This document shows, in pieces, positions 1 through 9,369 of a DNA stretch of 64,000 bases (its first letter is position 1; each line of letters begins with the position of its first letter). The position numbers were made by a program, and so were the translations under genes. Where the stretch lies: positions 744,001-808,000 of the forward strand of contig OZ252018.1 in NCBI GenBank assembly GCA_965247535.1, read 5' to 3'. The notes beneath the pieces were generated by a model. It was not told the origin of the DNA, made no database searches, and saw nothing but the letters and a program-made list of their open reading frames with translations. This DNA comes from JAPPHY01 sp965247535 (GTDB lineage Bacteria > Chloroflexota > Dehalococcoidia > Lucifugimonadales > UBA2985).

Positions 1-106
1 TCCCCCTGAGTGTAGGATTGAGCCATTATAGCTTTACGAGCCTGGTCGGTCAACCGGAAACGGCTTTGCGGCGAGGGTTGGCGGAGCGGCGCAGGACAGG
101 CCACAA

Positions 107-1021
107 TTGAATCTGTTATCATGTCTTCAAATGTCCACACAAATCACTCTCGAGCAGGCGCCTCGCAGGCGTTTGCCTCCCTGGTTCAAGGTGCCCATGC
201 CGGGCGGCGAAAACTACCGCGAGCTTGAAGGCCTGCTCCGCGACAGCAGCCTGCACACGGTGTGCGAGGAGGCACGCTGCCCCAACATCGGCGAGTGCTG
301 GGAGCGGCGGAGCGCCACATTCATGGTGCTCGGAGACATCTGCACCCGCCGATGCCACTACTGCGCCGTTACGACCGGCAGGCCGCTCGGCCTCGACCTC
401 CAGGAGCCGGCGAGGCTCGCACGCGTAGTCGAGAGGCTTGCGCTGCGGTACTGCGTGATCACGTCGGTCAACCGCGACGACCTCGCGGACGGCGGCGCCT
501 ACATCTTCGCCGAGTGCATTCGTCAGATTCGACACAGGGTGCCCGGCTGCGAAGTCGAGGTCCTGATCCCGGACTTTGAGGGCTCTGTGGACGCGCTCCG
601 CACCGTCATGAACGCTGCTCCTGACGTCCTGAACCACAACATTGAGACGGTTGAGCGCGTGTTCCACTCCGTGCGCCCCAGAGGTGACTATCACCAGTCG
701 CTTGAGCTGCTGGCGAGAGCCAAGGAGATCGACCCGGAAGCCGTGACCAAGTCGGGCATGATGGTTGGCCTGGGCGAGGAGTGGGATGAGATCATCCAGA
801 CCATGCGGGACCTCCGGTCTGTGGACTGCGGCCTGCTGACCATCGGGCAGTACCTGCGGCCCTCCGCGAAGCACCATGTTCTGGAGAGGTTCTACACGCC
901 CCAGGAGTTCGACGAGCTGCGAATCGAGGGCGAACGCCTGGGATTCCGCCACGTGGCGTCCGGCCCCCTTGTGCGTAGCTCATACCACGCCGAAGAGCAG
1001 TCCGCCGCGGCCCGGCGCTAG
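107..1021 (+). CDS. lipA: Lipoyl synthase
   Basis: Radical-SAM enzyme that inserts two sulfurs into protein-bound octanoate to make the lipoyl cofactor of 2-oxoacid dehydrogenases and the glycine cleavage system. The auxiliary-cluster motif CEEARCPNIGEC is near residue 53, the radical-SAM CxxxCxxC motif (CTRRCHYC) near residue 79, and the C-terminal RSSYHA carries the serine ligand of the auxiliary cluster. At about 300 residues it has the usual length. The start is uncertain: TTG at 107 has an AGGACAGG stretch about 7-10 bases upstream, while the in-frame ATG at 131 has no clear ribosome site; the core is the same either way. No lipB or lplA is visible; the left window edge cuts the context. 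Confidence 0.95.
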   Translation: MNLLSCLQMSTQITLEQAPRRRLPPWFKVPMPGGENYRELEGLLRDSSLHTVCEEARCPNIGECWERRSATFMVLGDICTRRCHYCAVTTGRPLGLDLQEPARLARVVERLALRYCVITSVNRDDLADGGAYIFAECIRQIRHRVPGCEVEVLIPDFEGSVDALRTVMNAAPDVLNHNIETVERVFHSVRPRGDYHQSLELLARAKEIDPEAVTKSGMMVGLGEEWDEIIQTMRDLRSVDCGLLTIGQYLRPSAKHHVLERFYTPQEFDELRIEGERLGFRHVASGPLVRSSYHAEEQSAAARR

Positions 1022-1064
1022 ACCTACACGTCGGCCCGCCCATCACGCCTGTCCTGAGTCCACC

Positions 1065-2615
1065 ATGTCCTCGCAGCCACCATCGTTGCTGCTCTACAAC
1101 GCAAGGGTCATCACGCTAGAGCCGTCGCTGCCGCGCGCCTCATGGGTGACGGTTTCGGGCGGCCGCATAGCGGAGGTGGGCAGGGGAGACCCGCCGCGCG
1201 AGCTATTCGGCCGGCAGGGCGTCAGAGCGATCGATTGCGAGGGCGGCGCGCTCATTCCCGGCTTCCATGACGCCCACTGCCACGTGCTCGCCGCTGCGTC
1301 CGCGCTCCTCGCGGTGGACTGCTCGCCGGAGGCTGTCTCGTCCGTGGAGGAGATCGGCGAGCTGTTGAGGCGGCGCGCCTATGCCTCTCCGCCGGGCGCT
1401 TGGATACGCGGCGCCGGCTACAACGAGTTCTACCTTCGCGAGAGGCGCCACCCGGACCGCCACGATCTGGATGCCGCCGTGCCGGACAGGCCGGTCAGGC
1501 TGGCGCACCGTTCGGGACACGCGCACGTGCTCAACACGCGTGGCCTGGAGCTGGCTGGCATCCGTGCGGACACCCCGGGCCCCGTCGACGGCGTCATCGA
1601 GAGGGACACGGCTACGGGCGAGCCCACGGGGCTGCTTCTGGAGATGGGCGGCTACCTGGATGGCGTCGTACCGCCGCTCACACGTGAGGATATGTACGAG
1701 GGCGTCCGGCTCTTCAACGCCCAGTGCCTGTCGCTGGGGATTACGGCTCTGCAGGACGCAACGCCCGGCAACTCGCCGGAGCGATGGGGGCTCTTCGAGG
1801 ACGTCCGTGAGCGGGGCCTCCTGACGCCGGAGCTCACGCTCATGGCGGGCGCGGCGCACCTACCGGACTTCCTGCGAGAGGGGTTCACGTTTGGGTACGA
1901 AAGTGACGGCATGCGCCTGGGCGCGGCCAAGATCATGCTGACCATGACCACCGGCTCTCTGAGCCCATCGATGGAGGAACTTGCACTCACGGTCGAGCGC
2001 GCAGCCCGGAGCGGCTTCCCAGTGGCCATTCACGCCGTGGAGGCGGAGGCCGTGGAGGCGGCGGTCGAGGCGATCTGCCGGCTAGGGCAGGGGATAGGGA
2101 CCGGGCTGAGGCACAGGATAGAGCACTGCTCGGAGTGTCCACCGTGGTTGGCGGACCAGCTGGCCGCCTGCGGCATCACGGTCGTGACGCAGCCTGGGTT
2201 CATCTACCACAGGGGCGACCGCTATCTGATGGAGGTGGACGAGGAGAGGCAGCCGTGGCTCTATGCCATAGGCTCGTTGCGTGCGAGAGGTGTCACGGTT
2301 GGCGCTGGATCGGATGCGCCGGTGGCTCCGTTGAACCCGCTGGACGGCATCTACGCGGCTGTCACGCGCCGCTCGTCAAGTGGAGCGGTGCTGCTTCCAA
2401 ACGAGGCAGTGGATGTACACACTGCCATGCGCATGCACACGCTTGGCAGTGCATATGCCGGCACGCAAGACCATGTCCGTGGCTCGATTGCGACAAGCAA
2501 GCGCGCGAACCTAGCGCTGCTGGACCGGGATCCGACGTATGTGGCGCCGGATGAGATACGGGCCACGAAGACGCTGATGACGATAGTGGGCGGCCAGGTT
2601 GCGTGGGAGGGGTGA
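1065..2615 (+). CDS. Amidohydrolase family protein (YtcJ-like, Amidohydro_3)
   Basis: Metal-dependent hydrolase of the amidohydrolase superfamily, about 516 residues, the usual size for YtcJ-like proteins. The metal site is visible in order: HDAHCH (HxH) near residue 67, an Ile-His-Ala segment in mid protein, RIEHCSE, and the late GSDAPV aspartate motif. The C-terminal part returns to the small beta-sandwich typical of the superfamily. The open frame runs further upstream inside lipA, so the ATG at 1065 was chosen because the composite N-terminal sandwich (LLLYNARVITLEP) begins just after it. The substrate cannot be told; relatives act on amides and cyclic imides. It lies 43 nt behind lipA on the same strand, with no pathway link seen. 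Confidence 0.85.
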   Translation: MSSQPPSLLLYNARVITLEPSLPRASWVTVSGGRIAEVGRGDPPRELFGRQGVRAIDCEGGALIPGFHDAHCHVLAAASALLAVDCSPEAVSSVEEIGELLRRRAYASPPGAWIRGAGYNEFYLRERRHPDRHDLDAAVPDRPVRLAHRSGHAHVLNTRGLELAGIRADTPGPVDGVIERDTATGEPTGLLLEMGGYLDGVVPPLTREDMYEGVRLFNAQCLSLGITALQDATPGNSPERWGLFEDVRERGLLTPELTLMAGAAHLPDFLREGFTFGYESDGMRLGAAKIMLTMTTGSLSPSMEELALTVERAARSGFPVAIHAVEAEAVEAAVEAICRLGQGIGTGLRHRIEHCSECPPWLADQLAACGITVVTQPGFIYHRGDRYLMEVDEERQPWLYAIGSLRARGVTVGAGSDAPVAPLNPLDGIYAAVTRRSSSGAVLLPNEAVDVHTAMRMHTLGSAYAGTQDHVRGSIATSKRANLALLDRDPTYVAPDEIRATKTLMTIVGGQVAWEG

Positions 2616-2667
2616 TGAGGGGAGGTGTGGCGTGAGGATGGCTAGAGGCGGCCTTGGCTGGGAGCCG

Positions 2668-3279
2668 TCAAGGTGCTACACCGATCAATACGAGCGGGAC
2701 CGCCGGGACACTCCGCCCTTGGCGTAGCACGTTCAGTAAGTCGCGCTCATAGTAGGGTACACCGGAGGACATCTCCCGCTCCAACTCCTTCATGGGCAGT
2801 ATCTCAATTCCTACGTCGATAATGTCCGAGACGTAGAAACTTAGGTGCTTTACGAATAGATCATGGGCCACAAACGCGTACTTTCCAAACTGGACTTCTA
2901 CTGCTACGCGCTCCTTCACAAAGTCAGTCTGGTTGTACGACATGATTGGCGTGAGCCCGGCTTCCTCAATAACTAGCTTCTGCTCACTCTCCGGCAGGGC
3001 GTAAGCTGCCCGGAGTATCTTCTCGTCCTCGGTCACCCAGAATGTGCTCCTGCGTTCACTCCATCCTAGCCTCCGAAGTCCAGCGCTGAACGCCCGGTTC
3101 ATGTCAGTGGGAGAGTATAGCATCTTCCCCTGCATCATTCTTTCCATAGAGACTTTGGTGCGGCAAGCGAAGGCGTCCACATCCCCTATTACAGCCTGCA
3201 CTTCATCCCACAGATGAGGGCGATGGACAAGTAAGTACTCTTCGCCATTCAAATGAGAGTAGTGGGCCCTGACCTGCAT
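2668..3279 (-). CDS. Type II restriction endonuclease, BglII/BstYI-like
   Basis: About 203 residues. Sequence and size resemble the BglII/BstYI endonuclease family, whose members cut GATC-centred sites (AGATCT, RGATCY). The central stretch VAVEVQFGKYAFVAHDLF, with an acidic pair followed by Q/K-containing strands, looks like the family's active-site region. It belongs with the methyltransferase just upstream: that gene's TGA and this gene's ATG share one base (TGATG), which suggests translational coupling so that the methylase is made first. An in-frame TTG one codon earlier is less likely. The exact recognition site is inference from the family. Base composition is a little less GC-rich than the flanking genes, consistent with transfer. 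Confidence 0.75.
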   Translation of the reverse strand: MQVRAHYSHLNGEEYLLVHRPHLWDEVQAVIGDVDAFACRTKVSMERMMQGKMLYSPTDMNRAFSAGLRRLGWSERRSTFWVTEDEKILRAAYALPESEQKLVIEEAGLTPIMSYNQTDFVKERVAVEVQFGKYAFVAHDLFVKHLSFYVSDIIDVGIEILPMKELEREMSSGVPYYERDLLNVLRQGRSVPAVPLVLIGVAP

Positions 3280-4145
3280 CAATGCCCTCCATTTGGCTTC
3301 GACGGGTCGTAGATGGGCTTGCCCATAGGGCGAGTGCGGAGAGTGCCCTCGTAGAGTTGCCGGATCCTCTGTCGGGCTATCTCTACGTAGTCCGGCCCGA
3401 TGTCACAGCCGTAAGCGTCCCTGCCATGCATCAATGCGGCAACGAGAGACGACCCAACTCCCATGTAGGGATCGAATACAGCGTCTCTCTCATTCGTCAT
3501 GGAGAGCACAAGACGCTCTACTAGTTCAACAGGAAACTGACACGGGTGTATCGTCTTCTCAGGATGATTGTTCTTGACGTTCGGGAATTCCCATACATCG
3601 CTGGGGTTCTTGCCTCTAGGATTTCCCGACAGCTTGCCAGTATTCGGTCCCTTGAAATGCCGCTTGCCTGGATACTTGGAAGGTACTCTGATCTGGTCAA
3701 GGTTCCACGTGTAGTCGTCGCTCTTTGTCCACCAGCTGATAGTTTCGTATCTGCCGGACAGTCGATTAGTGGAGTGCAGACCATGCCCAAAGTGCCATAC
3801 AATCCGATTGCGTAGCTTCAGTCCATGTTTGAGGAACACAGGATAGAGGACAGCATCAAGAGGGACGATCTCCCCGTTGTGAACATAGTTCCCCGTCTGC
3901 CAGCAGATAGAGCCTTGAGGATGCAGGACTCGTACACACTCGCTGACCACTCGCTCCTGAGCCTCAAGGTACTTTTCCAGCGAAGTTCTCACCTCGTAGT
4001 TCTTGCCCAGGTTGTACGGCGGTGAGCTGACTACTAACTTAATCAGTCCATCTTGAAGTCTTCCCATGAATTCAAGATTGTCTTCACAACCTAGCGACAC
4101 ATGGTTGTGTCCTGATACCGAGGTTATCTCAGGATCTGCATTCAT
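3279..4145 (-). CDS. DNA methyltransferase of a type II R-M system (beta class)
   Basis: Modification enzyme that protects the sites of the adjacent nuclease. The catalytic motif IV, SPPYNLGKNYE, comes first and the SAM-binding motif I region, FDPYMGVGSS, comes near the C terminus, so the order is that of the beta class. SPPY is typical of N4-cytosine and some N6-adenine enzymes; the known BglII and BstYI partners are N4-cytosine methylases, which fits. I chose the ATG at 4145 because GGGGAG lies about 8 nt upstream and the conserved part starts soon after. The frame stays open upstream to 4331, but that 62-residue extension is not recognisable. No controller (C) protein gene was found beside the pair. 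Confidence 0.85.
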   Translation of the reverse strand: MNADPEITSVSGHNHVSLGCEDNLEFMGRLQDGLIKLVVSSPPYNLGKNYEVRTSLEKYLEAQERVVSECVRVLHPQGSICWQTGNYVHNGEIVPLDAVLYPVFLKHGLKLRNRIVWHFGHGLHSTNRLSGRYETISWWTKSDDYTWNLDQIRVPSKYPGKRHFKGPNTGKLSGNPRGKNPSDVWEFPNVKNNHPEKTIHPCQFPVELVERLVLSMTNERDAVFDPYMGVGSSLVAALMHGRDAYGCDIGPDYVEIARQRIRQLYEGTLRTRPMGKPIYDPSKPNGGH

Positions 4146-4385
4146 CAAAAGGCTCCCCTGGTTGCTCGGTCTATGTAGTCGAGCAGTTTGCAGCATAGAT
4201 TTGACTCCTCGCTCACTTGCAAAATGCCTCTTGTAATAGAGCATGCGTTCGGAGCCAGTGTACCCGTTTCCGTGTAGGCCGTCAAGAGCCCATTTGAGGG
4301 GAGTGTAGGTCACAAAAATCGGGAAGTGCAAGTGTGCGCTGGACAGGTTTGTGGCAATTGGCGGAGAATGTGTTCTCTAGGGCAG

Positions 4386-5363
4386 CTACCGGCGCCGTTC
4401 CATTACGTACCTGGCAAGCTCCACAAGTGAGCGCTTGTACGTGCTGTCCGGCAAAGGCTCCAGCGCCTCGATGGCTCGCTGGGAGAAGTCCGCAGCTATC
4501 GAGGTGGCGTCAGGGATGACCCCGGAGTTCTGCACCATCTCGACGGCGCGCTGTAGATTTCCGTCGCCCTCGCCGTCGCGAAACAGCGTCACCACCGGGT
4601 TGTCCTCCGGGTACCGCTCCATCAGCAGCAGTGTTGGCAGCGTGAGCGTACCCTGCAGAAGGTCGTTGCCAACGGGCTTGCCGATCTCCTCCTCCGTGCC
4701 CTCGAAGTCCAGAATGTCGTCCACAATCTGGAAGGCCATGCCCAGGTTGTGGCCATAGGCCTTGAGGTACTGGACCAGGTCCTCCGGCGCGCCGCTCAGG
4801 ACGGCGCCGGACTCGGCGGCCGTGCTGAAGAGAGAGGCCGTCTTTTCGTAGATGCGCTCCCAGTATTGGTCGCGGCTGAAGGCTGGATCAAACGCGGCGA
4901 ATATCTCGGTAAGCTCACCCTTCGAGAGCTCCATGATGGTCTCCGAGAATCGGCGGATAACGCGGACATTCTTGGTGTCGCACACAAAAGTGGCGGACGT
5001 GGCGAACACGTAGTCACCTACCAGCACCGCCACGTTCTTACCCCACCGGCTGCTGACCGTGGCCTTGCCGCGGCGCACTGGCGAGTTGTCCACCGTGTCG
5101 TCGTGGACCAGCGTGGCGATGTGCAGGAGCTCAACGGCCGTGGCCATAATCTGCGGCAGGTCGTAGTCGTGAGGATGGAACCTGGAGGCAAGGATCGTGA
5201 TGGCAGGACGAGTCCGTTTGCCAGGCGCCTCCAGCACATGACCCAGGATGCCGTTCAGCAGCTCCGGGCCCTCGCTCGATCCCCGCTTCCAGACGCTTTC
5301 CAGCCGCTGCTCCACGTCCAGCAGTTCCGCCTGGATCGGAGCGTAAAGATCGGTCACGTTCAA
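4386..5363 (-). CDS. Polyprenyl diphosphate synthase
   Basis: Trans-isoprenyl diphosphate synthase that condenses isopentenyl diphosphate onto an allylic primer to make the chain for quinones or other prenyl lipids. Both aspartate-rich motifs are present: DDTVD followed by RRG (about residues 88-99) and DDILD (about residue 217). The GKRTRP substrate motif is near residue 48. Length (325) fits octaprenyl/heptaprenyl synthases; final chain length cannot be read reliably. The start is a TTG at 5363 preceded by GAGAGGA, 12 nt downstream of the metG stop, so the two are probably cotranscribed. Confidence 0.92.
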   Translation of the reverse strand: MNVTDLYAPIQAELLDVEQRLESVWKRGSSEGPELLNGILGHVLEAPGKRTRPAITILASRFHPHDYDLPQIMATAVELLHIATLVHDDTVDNSPVRRGKATVSSRWGKNVAVLVGDYVFATSATFVCDTKNVRVIRRFSETIMELSKGELTEIFAAFDPAFSRDQYWERIYEKTASLFSTAAESGAVLSGAPEDLVQYLKAYGHNLGMAFQIVDDILDFEGTEEEIGKPVGNDLLQGTLTLPTLLLMERYPEDNPVVTLFRDGEGDGNLQRAVEMVQNSGVIPDATSIAADFSQRAIEALEPLPDSTYKRSLVELARYVMERRR

Positions 5364-5375
5364 CGGCTTGTCCTC

Positions 5376-7058
<1,683 letters not shown>

Positions 7059-7173
7059 GGGCTGTCGGCTGTCATGTGTAGTGCTTGTGCATTGTAGCAC
7101 AAAGAAAGGTTGGCATATAGCAAGTGGGTGCGGCGCCGCCGGTGAACCGGCGCTGAGCGCGGCCCGCGCTGCC

Positions 7174-7248
7174 TCAGGGCTCGCGGTGCAGGCCGAGCCA
7201 CAGCCGGTACACCTCCCGGCGCGGCAGGCCGGTCTCGGCGGCGGCGCG
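7174..7248 (-). pseudogene. rsmI 3'-end fragment, copy A (about 75 bp)
   Basis: Read on the minus strand this stretch encodes AAETGLPRREVYRLWL plus seven more residues and a stop, matching the last codons of the intact rsmI (AAESGLPRREVYRLWL). Similarity also extends a short way past the stop. It ends abruptly beside the hicA stop codon and cannot make RsmI. It is the smallest of three same-orientation copies of this gene end in 2.5 kb; see copy B and the intact rsmI. Confidence 0.85.
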
Positions 7249-7269
7249 GGGCTTGGAAGCCAGGACCGG

Positions 7270-7593
7270 TTACTCCTGGAACAACTCCCGCTCCAATTGG
7301 CTCTGATCGATTTCCAGGTAGCCTGCCACTTCTGCGAGTATACCGCTCAACGTGCCAACCCTAAGCGCGCCGTGTACGGGAATAGTAATGCGATGTTCAA
7401 GGCCCCGGAAATCGCTTGCCAGTCTCATGTGGCTCCCCGTTTGCCTTATGACGCGGTAGCCGTAGCTACGTCTCAACAGCACAGCCAACTCCATTCCGGA
7501 GAGACTGCGAGGCAGCCTAAAATCGGGATTACCTCTGCCTGCACCACGTGAACGCGAATTGACCGGGGCGCTTCTCTCTCGTCGAAGTGGCAC
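7270..7593 (-). CDS. HicA-like mRNA interferase toxin
   Basis: HicA toxins are small double-stranded-RNA-binding-fold proteins that cleave mRNA, with a catalytic histidine in a GSH motif. Here the core reads LPRSLSGMEL, then RQTGSHMRL with the catalytic His, then ITIPVHGALRVGTL, the order seen across HicA. The conserved part begins only around base 7524. The frame opens at a GTG at 7593, well inside hicB, and no good start with a ribosome site was seen near 7524, so the true start is unsettled and a frameshift at the hicB/hicA junction is possible. It pairs with the HicB-like gene upstream and sits between two partial rsmI copies. Confidence 0.75.
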   Translation of the reverse strand: MPLRRERSAPVNSRSRGAGRGNPDFRLPRSLSGMELAVLLRRSYGYRVIRQTGSHMRLASDFRGLEHRITIPVHGALRVGTLSGILAEVAGYLEIDQSQLERELFQE

Positions 7594-7730
7594 AGCACAG
7601 CGTCCGGCATCATCTCACGGAGACCCTCCCAGTCGTCCGCTTCCGTGAAGATGGCGTGTCCCACCGCGCGAGCCTGGTAGCCGCCCTCGGCAGATTCCCA
7701 CACTTGGAAGACTATTTCAGTGTCCGGCAC
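7473..7730 (-). CDS. HicB-like antitoxin
   Basis: Short HicB-type protein expected to bind and neutralise the adjacent HicA and to repress its own operon. The core from IVFQVWESAEGGYQARAVGH to the segment CHFDEREAP matches the compact HicB-like partner family that lacks a separate DNA-binding domain. I chose GTG at 7730 because AGGAGG lies 6 nt upstream; the frame is open to 7781. Relatives end soon after a segment like the one at residue 70, but here the frame runs on about 15 residues and overlaps the hicA frame, a possible sign of a lost stop or of a small frameshift. Confidence 0.7.
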   Translation of the reverse strand: MPDTEIVFQVWESAEGGYQARAVGHAIFTEADDWEGLREMMPDAVLCHFDEREAPRSIRVHVVQAEVIPILGCLAVSPEWSWLCC

Positions 7731-7835
7731 TCGCCGCCTCCTCAACACTGCCATTCTACTACAATCGAGTCTCTTACTCACAACTCGCTTCCCCGGGATT
7801 CCCGCGTGCGGAGGAATTACGGCACGCGGCTCACC

Positions 7836-8241
7836 TCAGGGTTCGCGCCGGACGCTGAGCCACAGCCGGTACACCTCCCGGCGCGGCAGGCCGCTCTCGG
7901 CGGCGGCGCGCTCACGCGCCTCGCGGGCCGGTACTCCAGCACGGAGCATGGCGCGCAGTGTGGCCTCGACATCAGCCGTCGATGGCGGCGCAGCGTCTGG
8001 CTTGCCGGCCTCGATGACGAGCGTGAACTCGCCGCGCGGTTGCTCGAAGTGCGACAGGGCTTGGGAGATGGCGCCGCGGAACGTCTCCTCGTGCAGTTTG
8101 GTGGCTTCACGCAGCGCGGTGATGCGGCGGTCGCCGAGCGTGTCGAGCATGTCGCCGAGCGTGTCGCGCAGCCGGTGCGGCGTCTCGTAGGCCACGAGCG
8201 TGTACGGGAGCCGCTCCACCGTGGGTAGCAGGCTGCGGCGG
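7836..8241 (-). pseudogene. rsmI 3'-part duplication, copy B (406 bp)
   Basis: Aligned by eye with 9370-9775 of the intact rsmI, this stretch has the same length with no gaps and about 23 mismatches (roughly 94% identity). It covers the C-terminal 135 residues of RsmI, from LLPTVERLPYTLVAYE to the stop. The frame stays open and continues upstream to 8465 into unrelated sequence, so a 209-residue chimeric frame exists. It lacks the catalytic SAM-binding half, so it is best read as a displaced gene fragment. Retention of the frame suggests the duplication is not ancient. Confidence 0.88.
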
Positions 8242-8458
8242 AGAATGGAGATACAGGCCCAGACTATCCAACGGCAAAGACGCCACAACAGAGGGTCCAA
8301 GGAGCTTACGAGGCCTCCATCCGACCCCTGACTCCCGGTTGTCAGAGTGTGCCATTCTTGCCGGTCGCCGGCAATCACAGCCCCAATTCTGCTGGTTGTC
8401 GACATATCCTTTCGGGTGTATGTTGGGGATTGACGCTCAGTTAGATTGATGGGGCGGA
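8242..8458. other. Unassigned segment between rsmI copy B and an orphan gene
   Basis: About 217 bp of sequence that matches neither rsmI nor any recognised gene. It is less GC-rich than the flanks. It should hold the promoter of the plus-strand gene that starts at 8459, but no convincing -35/-10 pair was found. One junction of the rsmI duplication lies at about 8241. Confidence 0.4.
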
Positions 8459-9247
8459 ATGACAAAGCCTATTCTGATTATTCCATTGGTAATGGCAGTT
8501 GGAGTTGTGGTAATTGTCGTATCAACTAGCATTACTTGCACTGTTGGTGACGGCGAAGGACAGGGGGTACCGGAATTCGGCGATGCCCCCAGTGACGCAG
8601 AGGTCGAAGGCTTGCAGGCCGCATCTACCGCGTTCGGCGACGAGCTACAGCCCGGGAAAGTGCTGCACAGGGTACAAGTGCGGTACCAACGGCATGGCCC
8701 CGTGGCAGACAGCATTGCATCACGTCCATGTGCCATGCCTGAACGAAGCTATGCCGAGTCATGGATCCAGATAGGTCAAGATGGCTTTGCGTACGAAAGC
8801 CGAGGAAGGACTACAGACGCTGGTGGCAATGTCCTTATGACGAGCCAGACGAGAAATGGCGAGACCGTTCACCAGTATGCCAACTGCGACAGGGAAATCC
8901 GCGTCCCCTACACACCCTACTTCGTCCAGGACTGGGCTCGGCGTGCCGAGAACGCTCCTCAAAAGCTGGCAGACCTTGGATTGGAAAAGGTGGGCGAAGG
9001 GGTATGGGACGGTAAAGAGACAACCACTCTCGAGAAGTCTTACGAGTACTTCCCCTCTCAGCCGGCAACTGGCTACCGCTTGCCATACGCAGAAGACCTG
9101 GACCCACAGAGTTCACTGGAGCGATACGAGTTGGTGGCCGAGAATCCATTGATCCAACGGCTCCAACGTTGGGCCGTGGACGCTGGGGGAAACAAGACCT
9201 TGATTTACGAGAAAGTGACGACACTGCTGGAGGTTGTTGATCCATAG
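8459..9247 (+). CDS. Hypothetical protein with N-terminal membrane anchor
   Basis: 262 residues, not recognised. The first 27 residues are a strongly hydrophobic Ile/Val-rich segment after MTKP, followed by ITCTVGDGEG. This could be a signal anchor, or a weak lipobox ending at the cysteine. The rest is soluble, acidic and Tyr/Trp-rich, consistent with an extracytoplasmic domain. Base composition is lower in GC than the housekeeping genes around it, and it stands alone on the plus strand between a partial and an intact rsmI copy, so it is probably acquired cargo. Function unknown. Confidence 0.65.
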   Translation: MTKPILIIPLVMAVGVVVIVVSTSITCTVGDGEGQGVPEFGDAPSDAEVEGLQAASTAFGDELQPGKVLHRVQVRYQRHGPVADSIASRPCAMPERSYAESWIQIGQDGFAYESRGRTTDAGGNVLMTSQTRNGETVHQYANCDREIRVPYTPYFVQDWARRAENAPQKLADLGLEKVGEGVWDGKETTTLEKSYEYFPSQPATGYRLPYAEDLDPQSSLERYELVAENPLIQRLQRWAVDAGGNKTLIYEKVTTLLEVVDP

Positions 9248-9369
9248 GCAAGGTGCTTGCCGGCGGGAGATCGCGATATTTGAAGAGCGGCCGAGATTGC
9301 GGCGCTAGTAGGGGTGCCACTGCCAGTCCGCCGAGGCACGACCGGTCGTCCTGCGCGGCGCGGGCTGCC

